DNA of 64,000 bases from Symmetrospora coprosmae (Eukaryota; Basidiomycota; Cystobasidiomycetes; Symmetrosporaceae): assembly GCA_008802785.1 (NCBI GenBank), contig VUYT01000011.1, positions 124,001 through 188,000 of the forward strand. Direction: 5' to 3'. Below the pieces are notes generated by a model. The model made no database searches. It was given only the letters and a program-made list of their open reading frames with translations, and was not told the DNA's origin. The position numbers were made by a program, and so were the translations under genes. This document shows, in pieces, positions 1 to 11,009 of the stretch. The first letter of the stretch is position 1, and each line of letters begins with the position of its first letter.

Positions 1-1612
1 GCCAGGGACGGGTCGACTCGCTCGGCCTCCGCTCTTGCACCAGGCTGTGCTGCCGCGCGTGAGCTGACGGCAGCATGAGCCGGCCTCTCAATGTCAAGGA
101 CGGGCTTTGCACTCTGCGGCGCCAAGCTGGTGGACGTCCGAGAGGTGCCGACACTGGATGTCTGACTGCCGACCGACCATCTGAACGAGGCCTGCGAGCG
201 CGAACTGCTCACTGACGAGCGGGGCGAGGACGTCTCGCTCGCTTTCGTTGCGCTGGGCAGTCGCTGGATCTCTGGTGCGGCTGTGGCGTACGTGAAGCGA
301 GAGGGAATGGTCTGCGTGGGCGTGCGCTGCCTGCGCTGATCGGCTGAGCTCTGTGACTGCGACCGAAGAGGGATGTCGGCGCTCTCTGGGACACAAGGAG
401 CAGGTACAGGCGCGTTCCGGAGAGGGTTGCTCTGACTCCGCAGCAGATCCTGGCTAGATGGCGAAGGTGGGTGATGGGAGAACACGCTCGTTGTACGATT
501 CAGCGGAGCACTCGAAGCTGACGCCGCCAGCACCGAGGAGCCGCCGGCTGCGGCTTCGTAGGTGATGTCCATTGCGCCTGACAAGAACTGGCCGGATGGC
601 TGAGCCGCACTGGCGGCCGGCTGTGGGTGCGGATAGCTCGTCTTTCGCTTGAAGATGGACGTGTACGACGAGGTGGATGACTTGCGGCTGATGCCGCTGG
701 CTGCCCCAGCACTCGCTTCCCGTCGAAGCGGATTTGAGGTGGCTGACGGCAGGTGTCTGAGCGAGGTGCTGGAGCCAGCTGAGCGGGTGCTGACGAGGGA
801 GGGGCGCGAGGACGAGCTCGCAGAGCTCTGATCGTAATATGATACGGATCGGCCATTCATTTTTGGTACTCCAGCACGGCTAGCAGCATCCGAGCATCCA
901 CGCGCGGACAGGATGGAGTTCTGTCGCTCAAGGATGCTGTCGCGCATGGAAGGGTGGATAAGAGGGCCATACGATGCGATGAGAGACTCGATATCGACCC
1001 CATCAAGTGTGGGAGCGCTCGTTGTCGAGCTCTCGAGTCTGTGCGACACTTGTCGACGTCAGCAGATGACCGGCGGCAGAAGCGCGACCCCTACGCGCAG
1101 GCGAAACTGCACACTTACTGAGAGCGCATCTCTGACTGCTCGTTCGATGCGACATCCTCTGCCGTTATCTCCTCTGCGAGAAAGCGCGTGACTGGCTTCC
1201 TTGCGATCTTCTTTGGGCTGCTGCTGCGAACGCGAGCTCCTCCTGCACTGGCCGACGGCCGGTAGGCCCTGGCCCAGTAGCCCGTCGCGTCGTCCTCGTC
1301 TTCGCTGCTGTCGCCTTGATGCAGGCTGCTGCTGCTGCTGCTCGAGAGGTAGTCCTGCAGGGAAGGGCGCCCGCGTGGGCTCGCGGCCATCGAGCTTGGT
1401 TCTCCGACTCCGCCTGCAATTCCGCTGCCCCACTGTGCTCGGTGCTCTCCCTCGGGATCCGTCAAGGAGCGGATGCGCTGCAGCTCCATCATGAATGTGC
1501 GCGGAAGCCTGTGAGGCTCCCTTCGTTCTCTGGTGTAGACCGTCAAGTCGAGGTTGTGAGAGCTGCTGGTGCTGCCAGTGCTCTCAGACAAGCGCGTCTG
1601 GATTGCAATATG
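1..1612 (-). CDS. Ser-rich hypothetical protein, partial at both ends
   Basis: I do not recognise this protein. An open frame runs leftwards from 1612 to 1119, then across an 80-nt intron (1118-1039, donor GTAAGT, acceptor CACAG) and on without a stop to the window edge, so the C-terminus is missing. The part visible is about 510 residues, dominated by Ser, Pro and Ala. It holds an acidic stretch (EDEDD) near residue 110 and a short hydrophobic, possibly folded segment (SLIASYGPLIHP) shortly after the intron. The upstream limit at 1612 follows an in-frame TAG that doubles as a plausible acceptor (CGCTAG), so at least one 5' exon lies further right and was not found; TTG at 1591 is not a credible start. 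Composition and a frame that stays open for over 1.5 kb argue for real coding. Low-complexity regulatory or scaffold protein is the most I would infer. Confidence 0.6.
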
Positions 1613-2295
1613 CTAGCGACGGGGCGCGTAGAAGAAGGTGGTGACCGTGCTGCCAGAGCTCTATGGCACAGATCCGCAGTCGGCAGGATAGAAGGAGAAA
1701 CGCCGTGCCTGCTGGCTGTGCACCTTGCAGCTCGACGGAGGAAGAAAGGCGCTCTGGGACACTACTGTACCGGACCTGCAGAGAGCCAGACCCGCAGCGC
1801 AGCCTGCTTCTTTGCCCAAACGGTCAGCGTGCCACTCCCCCTCAGTATAGTGTCACGGTGCTGTGGTATACGACTAGCGAGGCGAGGCACGGTGCTACAT
1901 CCTGCTAGACCTTCTCCCACAACAAAAGCTTATTGACCTCGAGTGGGGATCGGGACCAAATGCAGCGACGCGTCGTCCTTGCCCTTGGACGCGTCAAAGG
2001 TGAGGTGAGTGGTGGCGGCGGCGGGGCAGGCGCATCGGAGGTGGCATCCAGCGAGCCAGCTGGTTGTGCATTTTACAACGCAACGTCATTTCAACTACCG
2101 TACAGTTCAGCATATCCGTCCGAGCCTGTATACCTCCGCCTGACATCGCAAAGCCCGTTCCGTCTAGCCCGCCGGAATGCAGCCGACGCGGAACATCCGT
2201 TGACAGCAGTCTGCCTCTGGACGTCGCTCTTGCGCACACTCATTCCGCTCATACGGGCTGCTGCTCTGTCGTGTGATCGTACCTCTACCGCAAGC
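1613..2295. other. divergent intergenic region
   Basis: This region separates the Ser-rich gene (-) from the orphan starting at 2296 (+). It should contain the missing 5' exon or exons of the left gene and the promoters of both. No convincing long ORF, RNA gene or repeat was seen. Confidence 0.5.
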
Positions 2296-4820
2296 ATGGA
2301 CGAGTCTGTAGCCTCCGCAGCTCATCGCGCCTTAGGCGTCCCCGAGATCCTCGGGCACGTCTTCCTCGAGCTCGACAGCCCGTGGGCGTTCACGGCAGTG
2401 TCCAGGGCGTTCCATGCGACAGCGAAGAAGCCAGTCAACATCCGCCACCACTTCGAGAGGCGCTACTATCCCGCCGAGATCCTATTCGAGCTGATTCGGC
2501 GGCCCAGCATTGCAAGACCCGAACTCGCCAAGGTCCGGATACCCCGCAACCACGCAGGACTGCAGCCGTTCTGTCGTGGTGATGCTGATTACTCGCATTT
2601 CATACGTGAACGCGACCTCGACAGGCGCTCATTGCCGGGGGTGCAGTGTGTTCGGCCGTCCTGGTGCGCATTTTGGCTGAATGCCGCCTGGCAGTGCCGG
2701 ACGAGCGATCCTACGGCTACGTGCGTCGAACGTCACTGCCATGAAGCATATGCTCAAGGACGCTGACGGCTGGGACGTGGGCAGGTTTTCGACTGCGCGG
2801 GGAGCATCCAGCGGAGGCCTGGCGGTGCAGTAACCGCTCTTACAACAGGTCGCGAGCTCATCGCGACGCTTGTGGAGGACTCGCCGTATATTGCCGTGGA
2901 AGTGCCACTGGACTCAGATGGTGCAGCTCCGTTGTTGACATATCGGCCAACAAGCCACGAATACGGGGACACGCTCACATCGTCAGCCGGGCACAACATC
3001 GGTTCTTGGTGTTCGGCAGGGCTTTACTGACTCGCCACGTACGCCAGATTCATCGCCGCCAGAATCCAGCCCAACACGATGGGCATTGCGCACTACCGGC
3101 AGAACATCCGGGAATACATCGAACTGTGAGTCGCCCTCACACGTCTGGTACCAACTGGATCAGGATCGGCGAGCTAATCGTTCCGTCTGTAGCCACGGAC
3201 TGCCGGCATACAGTCGCCAAATGATCGTAGAGCTGGTCCTATGCATTCTGACTGCAGGGACCGATCTCGAATGGAGGATGGGCGTACTGAAGGCGGCAGG
3301 AGCGCCTCCGATGACCGATCCTGCCTTCATGCAAGATGTTCTGAATCGACTATGGGGCCATGCAAGCTGTGGGAGCCTACTCCCTCATTTCACCGCAATA
3401 AACCGTCTTAGATTGGTACGTCCTCTCTTGTCCAAGTTCTCCGCGCGCGTGCGGGGCATAGCGACGGCTTACATTGGGCGATCTGCGCAGGGACCAAGGC
3501 TGCCGGTGCAAGCATGTGCGTTGCTTCTGGCCATGAATCCCGCAGCTGTCTACCAGACCGTTTGTTCCCTTCTACTGCGTAAGCGGCAGCACTTTGATGA
3601 CTCGCTAGGGCCCAGTGGGATCAATGCCCGCAAAGACTCCTCTGCTAACAAGGTCGACTGCCTTATCCTCGTATACGCAGAAGAGGGCTTCCCGCAGAAC
3701 GAGCCGGAAATCGCACAGCTGTCTGATCCCTTCGCGACCCAGTCGCGCTCGTGGCTCCTGTGTTTCTTCGTGACGCGGCAGAATGATTTAAGGTGAGCAC
3801 ATGACGCCTCCATCCGGGTTGCGAGAGGAGGCACTTACTGACTACTCACGAGCACAGGACCCTCGCCATCCGACTGCTCGCCTCATTCAATGGCGACCGC
3901 TTGGCCGGACCAGGACAGGCCAGACACTTCGTCAAGATCTGGCGAGACTATGTCTACGCGAATGGCGCGCCCTTCCAGGACAACGTCAAGCATCTAGAAA
4001 GTCTCCTGAAGGCGAAGATGTACCGCCTGTCCTTGACCAACAAGGCGGCGTTCGAAGGGCTCGGAATTGTGACGAATTCCTCCGAGGGTTTTACGTCGAG
4101 TGAGAGCTGGGTTGAGTATCTGCTGGATCCATGGTTGCCGCCTCTGGACTTCTACGGTGCCATCACCACTGGAAGCGAGTTCATCAAGCGGAAGAGCAAG
4201 ATCACTGGTATCCTCGAGAGCGTGGCGCCAAGTCTGCTCAAGAGCAGCACCTCGGTAAGTAGCACTGCTCTCGCCTGCCAGCAGGTCAGCGTGACCAAGT
4301 ATGTTGACAGCAGTGAAACTTGTTGATCAGGGTGCCAATTTGATCGTGCTTGCCCAAAGCCAGCGATGGGTGCCGGCATTTGTCGAGAAGGCCCTTCTGA
4401 CCGACCTATCATGCGCACAGCATGTTCTCATCGCGCCACGGGTGCAGGATGTGCTAACGGAGGATCCTATCGAGCTCGGTGTCAACAAGTACCGCGCGGC
4501 CGTCACCGAGGTGCATCCGGAGTATGGCATGACAGTACCTAGCAAGAGTGCGTGCGATACTCACCCACCGCGTTTGAGAGCTTCTATACTGACCGCCGCG
4601 GCCAAGCAAAGCAGACGTCGTCCCCACCGCAGTCGCGATCCTGTCGCTCGTACGAGACCGAAAGAGCCCTGCTCTTCAGCTTATCCTTGCGGAAGCGCGC
4701 AAGAGGGGATTTGCGCAGATTGTCAAGGTATACGAAGAGGCTGGTGTCAAGGTTCAGCGTCAAGCTTTAGCAGCATGGCAAAAGCGAGCAAGCCAACCCA
4801 ACCGCCCCGCTTTACTGTGA
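2296..4820 (+). CDS. hypothetical protein, eight exons, F-box-like N-terminus
   Basis: Family not recognised. Exons that keep one frame are 2296-2532, 2625-2720, 2785-2981, 3048-3125, 3193-3792, 3858-4254, 4331-4547 and 4612-4820, giving about 676 residues. The start is the ATG at 2296. Residues 12-45 (VPEILGHVFLELDS then AFTAVSRAFHATA) resemble the two helices of fungal F-box-like domains, which would suggest a ubiquitin-ligase adaptor, but this is inference. The rest is helical and Leu-rich without a motif I can name; it ends in a basic Gln/Arg-rich tail. Two donors are weak (GTCCGG at 2533, GTCAGC at 2982). Inside exon 5 a 75-nt segment (3416-3490, GTACGT to GCGCAG) looks like a further intron but is open and a multiple of three, so it may be retained or skipped. 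The stop lies 110 bp from the convergent Pho8 stop. Confidence 0.65.
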
Positions 4821-4930
4821 CGCCGAGTAGCCTTCCTGTTCCAACATCTAGTAAGCCTGCTCCAATACAGACGACATGCTACATATACTACAGAGACTGC
4901 TGGGTGCGCGTGCGGAAGTGGCCAAAGCTC

Positions 4931-7265
4931 TCAGTGCCTGTGAGCACCATGGTAGTGAGCGAGCCCGTTTGTCCCGTGATTCCGCTCCGCCATGCTCTCC
5001 GCGTTGAGCTTCTCGCTAATGGGCGAATACCAAGCCTTGAGGTTGCTTTGAAGCGAGTTGGTGATCTGCTTCAGATCTAGCTTCATCGTGTCTGCGATGA
5101 ACAGGCCGATCTGCAACGTCCCAGCTCGGTATCAGCAAGGGATCAGCAGAGCTTCTCGACCTGCACGAGACCCACCTCGGTGTTCTCGCGATTGCCGCCG
5201 AGATATGGCGCGACGAGCTTTCTCGGGTAGCCGTAGAGATTGACATCGACGCCAGAGTGGCCGTGCGTCGACCACCCGACCTGCGCCCGCCTGCTCGTAA
5301 GCCGCGCAAGGACCTTATCGAGCGGGCCTAGTGCCCCGGACGCGGCCTTGTTTTTGAGAATGTCCGCAATCTCGTCATCGTCTGGGTCGGCTACACCCAG
5401 ATCGTCTCGAAGGATGCGCTGCAGCCCATCGATAGTGATGGTGTCGGCCTGACTGGCGATCTTTGCGCTCGTCGCAGTGGACGTGGCGCTGCCGTTGACG
5501 AGAGCGTCTGGGAACCAGGCGTATGTGGGGTACGCGGCGGGGTCGAGCTGGTACCCGAGCGAGAGGCCGCCCGTCTCGTGGTCCGAGACCGAGATGAGCA
5601 ACGTCGGCGTCCCCGCGGCGTTGAGCGCGTCGACGTGCTTCTTGACGCGCAGCACCGTCGACTGGTACGATAGGATCTCGTGGACGTGTCCGACGGGATC
5701 GTTGCTGTGCGCAGCCATGTCTATCCGGCTGCCCTCGACCATGAGGAAGAACCCGTGCGCGCCCTGCGACTTGACGGCGCTGCGCAGGATGCTGATTGCT
5801 TTGTCGGCCATCTCGTCGAGCGGCGGCTGCTGCTCGTGCTCCGGCATGCTCAGCCGGTCAATCTCGTACTCGAGGTGGTCTTTCCCGAACAGCCCGATGG
5901 TGCCCAGGCTCTTCCAGTCGTCCGACAGCGCGTCGAACGCCTGGCGGTCCGTGATGACCTTGTACTTTGGCTTGCTGTTCTTCTTGTCCTGCGCGGCGGC
6001 AACCAAGTCCACATTGTCTGAACGGCACGAGCTGACCGAGCTGTTGGGCAGGAAGAAGCACAGCCCGCCGCCGAAAGCGAGATCCACCTGCTGCCCGAGA
6101 GGATGGGTCGCGACCATTTGTTCTGGGAGAGGGGTAAAGGGGCAGACTCCTCAGGCGTGCTCTCGACCCCTCTAGAGGGCTCGTGCTCAGACTCACCCGC
6201 TATCGTGGACTCCATGTCTCTGTCTGGGACGTGGGCATAGAAGGCGGCAGGCGTAGCGTGCGTGATGCGCTGTGAGGCGGAAGAGGCGAATCTGCTCAGC
6301 CTAGGTCCGCAAAGCAGCTTCTGGTCATTAGCATCGGCTAGCACGCACGCTCGTCACGACGAGACCCGTCTTGTAGCCGAGGTGCCGAGCTGCTTCAAGC
6401 ACGGTTCCGCACGGGTTGCGCTTCTCAGTAGGGTCGACTCCGATAGCGCCGTTGTAGCTCTTGATGGCGCAGCTGAAGGCGGTCGCACCGGCCGCGCTGT
6501 CCGTGACCAAGCTATCTGACGAGCGCGTGCGCGACGCGCCGATGAGCATGGCGTCGAGCGGCAGCGTCATCCGGAAGTCTGTCACGGCGTCCGAGCCAGA
6601 GGGGACGAGGTGGGCCCACCGCCCGCCCGGCTGGACCATTGCGTCCTCTGAGGCAACGAGGTACTGCAGGTACGAGCGGGCGAACGTCTCTGAGGCGGGG
6701 CCGTATCCGTCCGAGACCATGAGAATCACGTTGACCTGCGCGCGCGAGCACACGCACGCACACCGTAGAGTACGGATCAGCTCGATGTGATCCTGTGGTG
6801 CCCAAACGGACCTGCCTGCCACCTACCTTTGTGACATGGTGCGCGCGGGTGATGCTCGAGCAGGCATATGCGATGAGATAGCCCATCCCGAACAGGAGGG
6901 CGATGCCGCTGCCATGATGCGAGCATCGTTTCATCAGCCTCGAAGCTCCGTCTACTCTCGACCATGATGGCAAGGGACGCCGGCACCCACGCAGCAATAG
7001 GCCCTCTTCCTATCTGCTTCCTCGTCGCATTGGTGAGCGTGTGCGCTCTGGGCAGCTCCTTGTAGTATCGAAACTGCTTCTCGTCCGTCACCTCTCCCTC
7101 GTCGTCGTCGTCGTCGTCATGGTCGTCTGCCTCCCCTTGTCGCCCGTGCCTGTGCCCATCGTCATCGCTATCCCCGTCCCCACCACTGGATCTCACCCTC
7201 CCGCGCTCCTCGACGTCCAGCTCTTCATCGCCCAGTGAGACGTCCCTGTATCTCTCTGCGGCCAT
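4931..7265 (-). CDS. PHO8: vacuolar alkaline phosphatase, Pho8-type
   Basis: Repressible alkaline phosphatase: hydrolyses phosphomonoesters in the vacuole lumen, reached as a type II membrane protein. Six exons (6991-7265, 6827-6908, 6349-6735, 6197-6269, 5176-6122, 4931-5110) give 647 residues from ATG 7265. The cytosolic tail is very acidic (poly-Asp) and is followed by one membrane segment (GIALLFGMGYLIAYA). Family motifs appear in order: metal-binding VSDGYGPAS; the nucleophile serine in TDSAAGATAF; ATPAAFYAHV; acidic metal ligand in VEGSRIDMAAH; SDHETGGL; and STHGHSGVDV. All core catalytic residues seem present. Intron phases are consistent at every junction, and motif ends sit exactly on exon edges (VVTS joined to RITHATPAA). 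Identification is firm; the only open point is the short hydrophilic C-terminus beyond NTEIGLFIADT. Confidence 0.93.
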
Positions 7266-7527
7266 CCTCTATGTAATCGTGACTGCCGAACAGAGTGGAA
7301 GGGAGCCAAGAGAGGGACACACGTGCAGATCAGGGCAAGGCAATGCTCATCCAGCCAGGGTGACAGGAACGAGCACGCAGATGCTGAATCACTAGGGCAG
7401 GTCTTGGTAGATTCTGTAGAACTACACGCTACACAGGTCTTGTTGCATTAGAGATGGTCGTAAGGCGTCGTCGCAGGCGAGAGACGTGCGGGAGTGGAGG
7501 ACGACAAGGGCAGGAAGGGGACATTGC

Positions 7528-8243
7528 CTAGACGCGACCCATCTTGCCGGTGCGCTTCTTCATCTGTGTATCGAGAGCATCCACACGGTGTATCAGCTGC
7601 CCAGTCCTTGGTGAGTATCAGAGGGGGGGCATGGTGTGTGGGGGAGAGCACTGCAAAGGCCCGGTCGCCACTCACGTCCGAGACCTCGCTGAGCTTGGCA
7701 TTGGCGTCGCGGGCGGCCTGCTCGGCTGCCTTTGCTTGCAGGAGGGCCTCCTGCTCGAGCGCTTTGACGTGCTTGCGGGCGTCGGCTACAGCAGCCTCGG
7801 CGGCGACGAGGGCAGCGCGGGCGGCGGCCTGTGGGAGAGGACACAGGCACAAAAAGAGTCACGGCCAGCACCCAGACCTGGGAGAGTTGCACTCACCTCG
7901 GCCTTCTCGGCGTTGTTGACCCTCTCGCGTCTGAGCGCGGGTGTGTGTAGGAGTGGTGTCAGCTGTGGTCAGGCGGGCAAGGGAAGGCTGGTCGAGGGGA
8001 GACGCACGCCTGCGGGAGGACACTGTGGATCTCGTCCAGGCGCTGGTTCGGGTTGCGGAAGTTCGGGCTCGTAGGGCTGGCGACCGAGTTGCGTCGTCGG
8101 AGGTCAGAGTCGCTCGAGTTGCGTCGGACTGTGGTCGATTTGCGGCCGAACAGGCCTTTCTTCTCCTCGACGACGACGGGCTGAGGGGCCGGGGCCGGGG
8201 CCGGGGCGGCGACGGGCGCGGGATCCTTCTTGAAGAATGGCAT
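7528..8243 (-). CDS. small Lys/Ala-rich coiled-coil protein
   Basis: Four exons (8008-8243, 7897-7930, 7676-7828, 7528-7596) encode about 163 residues from ATG 8243 to TAG 7528. The N-terminus is MPFFKKDP followed by a Pro/Ala linker. Next comes a basic patch with likely phosphosites (RRNSSDSDLRRRNS), then an Ala/Glu/Lys-rich helix of about 60 residues with heptad-like spacing, ending in KKRTGKMGRV. All four junctions have strong GTGAGT or GTGCGT donors and keep frame. I do not recognise the family; it looks like a cytosolic, phosphorylated coiled-coil adaptor, which is inference. It is followed downstream by about 260 bp without features before Pho8 begins. Confidence 0.72.
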
Positions 8244-9164
8244 GGTCAGAGGGGTGTGGGTGTTGCTGCGAAGGTGTGTGTGAGCGTGGATGCAGACAGT
8301 GAGATGCGATGAAGAAGCGAAGCGAAGGAAGGGAAGGAGGATGGGAGCGAGGGAAGGAGGGAGGAAGGACGGCGATGACACAGCCAATGACAATGACAAC
8401 CAGTGGATCGGGAATGGGCCGTCTGTGAGGTCACTGTGCGATTCCGTCGTCTTGACGGTGACGCAGACAGGAGGTCAGTATGGCGGAGACAAGGCCCACA
8501 ACCTTGTCATCAGCCAGCGCGACACCACTCCTGCATTGTACTTGAGATGTTCACGTCCTGCCTGGCAATGCCAGCGTGCATGTGATATTGCCCTGTCGAG
8601 ACCCGGAAGCTCCCAGCTAGCGTTGTGGCCCCCTCAATGTGCACCCTCGAGCCAACCCGCTCCGACGCCTCGACCGACAGGAGCATGATATAACAGGATC
8701 TGCCCTGAACGGAGTCCCATCCACAAGCTACACAGATCTTGAAGCCTCCCTTGCAAGCTTGCGCATCGTCGTCTCCCTGACTTGACGCTGCTGCTTTGGC
8801 CCTGTCGTTGCCGTCGTCGTCGTCGTCGTCGTTATCCGGGCCCTCTGTCGCTCGGCCGTCGTCTCCCGCGCCCTTGACGGCCGGCTCCCTTTGCGCGCAC
8901 GGGCCTTGCTCTCTCCAGCTGGCTGCTCTCTCGCCTTTCATTCCCATCCGAGCACATCTCGCCTACGTTCAGTGTGAGCTGCATTGCAGCGGTCTGTGAG
9001 AGCCGTACAGTACTGTTGCGAGGCAAAGAAGCTGACAGACCCGGAACTCGACCCCGTGGCCCCGCCCGACTTGACCCGATCGACGGACCGACATCTACAG
9101 TATCCCTCTACGCGTGGCTCTCCGCTCTCCTCAGCTCGACACACACATCACGCCAGCCTACAAG
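8244..9164. promoter_or_regulatory. divergent promoter region with a GTC microsatellite
   Basis: About 920 bp between two divergently transcribed genes. It contains a pyrimidine-rich stretch beside the left gene and a run of GTC/GTT triplets around 8813-8833. Short ORFs here lack family features. No RNA gene was identified. Function as a shared promoter is inferred from gene orientation only. Confidence 0.45.
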
Positions 9165-10634
9165 ATGGACTACCTATTTCCAAAGGTGCATAAACTGGCC
9201 GCCCGTCGTCGGAGACCGCTCCGCTGGTTCTGCCAAGCCGCGCGAAAGAGCTGCATGACTGACGAACAGGTGTGCATTCATTGACGTCCTGCGCTGCGCA
9301 CCAGACCAAGATGCTCAAGCTCGAGAAGGGCGAGGACGGCGCGGACATCTACTTTGGAGGCGCCTTCAAGGTGGGCCACGCTCCGTATAGGTCGTCTTGC
9401 TTGCGCGACGTCTTCCAGCCAGCAGAAAGCTGATGTACCACTTCCCCGCTTGGATGCAACCTTACCCGACCCGGGCGCGCAGACATGGGATCAATCCTGG
9501 GACGATGATCACTACACATCGCGGTGAGCTGCCTGCTGTCAATCCCTAGCGGCCGGTACGGCCCTGCAGCTAGAGCATCGCGGCGCCACCGTGACCACCT
9601 GATCTCCAGCGTGACAATGCTCATACGCATCTGCACCCGATACAGCCAACTCTTCGACCACAAGTCACCTTTCACGAATTCCCGGAGTTCCATCGCGACG
9701 CCTCCGTATCACGTATGTCTGACAGGCCAACCTGGCACGCTGCCATTGCATCGCACGCATGCTAGGCATCCAACCCTGACAATCAATGCGCTCTCCCAGT
9801 GGCATATCTACCAGACGGAGATCTTCGAGGTTGTGGGTGTATCGTCGGCCTCACTGCGCTCGGCGGCATCGGATACAGGCTGCCTACTGACCTGGAATCC
9901 GGACATACAGGTCTCTGGCCTGATGCACTATTACCTGGACGGCAAAGAGGGCCTGCTCAAGCCGGGGGAGAAGGTTGTCATCCGACCAGGCCTTCCCCAC
10001 ACGTGTGAGCCTGCTCCGCTCATACCAGCCGAGCACCGTCAAGAGAGATGAGCTGACCTGAGGATGCGCTGCAGTCTGGTGTGACGGCAAGGACGGCATC
10101 GACCTCGAAGTACTCATCACTGTGAAGGGCGGGCGTAAGTTGACTCCCTCCGGGCAGCGCATCTGAGCCGTGCACTGATGCGCTCTGTGCGTGTACACAG
10201 CCAATCCCGGGTTCGACGGCACCTTCGTCCGCAACTGTGAGTCCCTTTGTTTTCCTTCTACACACTTTCTGTACCTGTACTCGTGCTGACTCCGCTCTGG
10301 GTGTCCTGAAGGGTACGGCACGCTGCACTCGCTCGCCCTGCAGGACAAGCCCGTCCCGCTCTTCCTCGCGCTCGCGCACATGTACGACGCAGACGTCATC
10401 CTCCAGGACTTCCCGCTCAACAGCGGCAAGCTCGCCAACTGGCTCGGAGGTGGGTCCGCGCTTCTGGCCCCGGGGCCGTGCCATCTCGACTCAGGCCATG
10501 CAGGTGCCGAGCAGACCAGGCTGACGCAAACGCGGTAAAATTTGGCAGGCCTCGTCATTGGCAAGTATGTGGCAGGCTACCAGACGCAGCACCCAGAGTA
10601 CGAGAAGGACCCTCTTCCCGTCCGTGACCACTAA
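9165..10634 (+). CDS. cupin-fold protein split into ten short exons
   Basis: Exons are 9165-9185, 9305-9370, 9483-9523, 9610-9712, 9800-9832, 9911-10004, 10075-10134, 10201-10236, 10312-10449 and 10549-10634, giving 225 residues. The cupin signature is clear once spliced. Motif 1 is PPYHWHIYQTEIFEV, supplying two His and a Glu as metal ligands. After it come a Gly-rich turn (DGKEGLLKPGEKVVI) and motif 2, RPGLPHTFW, supplying the third His. The C-terminal half (NWYGTLHSLALQ, then a hydrophobic helix and GLVIGKYVAGYQ) is not part of the minimal cupin and is typical of a small group of fungal proteins whose substrate I do not know. The reading frame across exons 3-5 was chosen because only it yields HWH; an alternative frame in exon 4 is open but destroys the motif. 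Start codon and all intron phases agree. Confidence 0.8.
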
Positions 10635-11009
10635 GCGCCGTCCGATGTGACATCCCATCCACCCCGATGAAGTACAGCAGTCTATCTGTACAGCTGTACA
10701 GTAACGAATCTAGACGCAGCAGTGTCAGGGCAAACAATGCTATATCTCGTGTACCCCATCGAACGCGTCCTGCTCCTTCTGCACCTGGCAGCTGCCAGCT
10801 GCCAGCTGCCAGCTGCACCAAGGCCATGCAAGCCTTTGGCCTAGTCAGCGGCAAGTTGACGAAGCACTGCATTCTCTATCGTACTAGCGAAGAGCAGCAA
10901 TATCTCCCACCATGTCAATAGATATCTTGCGTCTCCGTTTGCCGTCTCTCTGCGATTGCCCCGCTGGGATTGTGCCTGACGCCCCTTCTCTCCGCACGCA
11001 CTCGCCGCC
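10635..11009. other. intergenic spacer with a 7-bp tandem repeat
   Basis: This is 375 bp between the cupin stop and the Exo70 start. It includes the repeat annotated at 10787-10816, and the remainder is ordinary sequence that should hold the 3' end of one gene and the promoter of the next. Confidence 0.5.
10787..10816. repeat. GCCAGCT tandem repeat, about four copies
   Basis: Four near-perfect copies of a 7-bp unit lie head to tail, each copy creating the palindrome CAGCTG. It is a simple minisatellite by appearance; CAGCTG is also an E-box-like site, so a regulatory role is possible but unproven. Confidence 0.8.

Noticed and set aside
9610-9712. Alternative frame of cupin exon 4 (reading AHTHLHPIQP)
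   Set aside because: It is open and His-rich but breaks phase with exon 3 and destroys the PPYHWH motif that exon 5 completes.
10787-10816. Short repeats (10787, 14602, 19419, 42328) as a CRISPR array
   Set aside because: Units are 4-10 bp without spacers, and the genome is eukaryotic; they are simple micro- or minisatellites.
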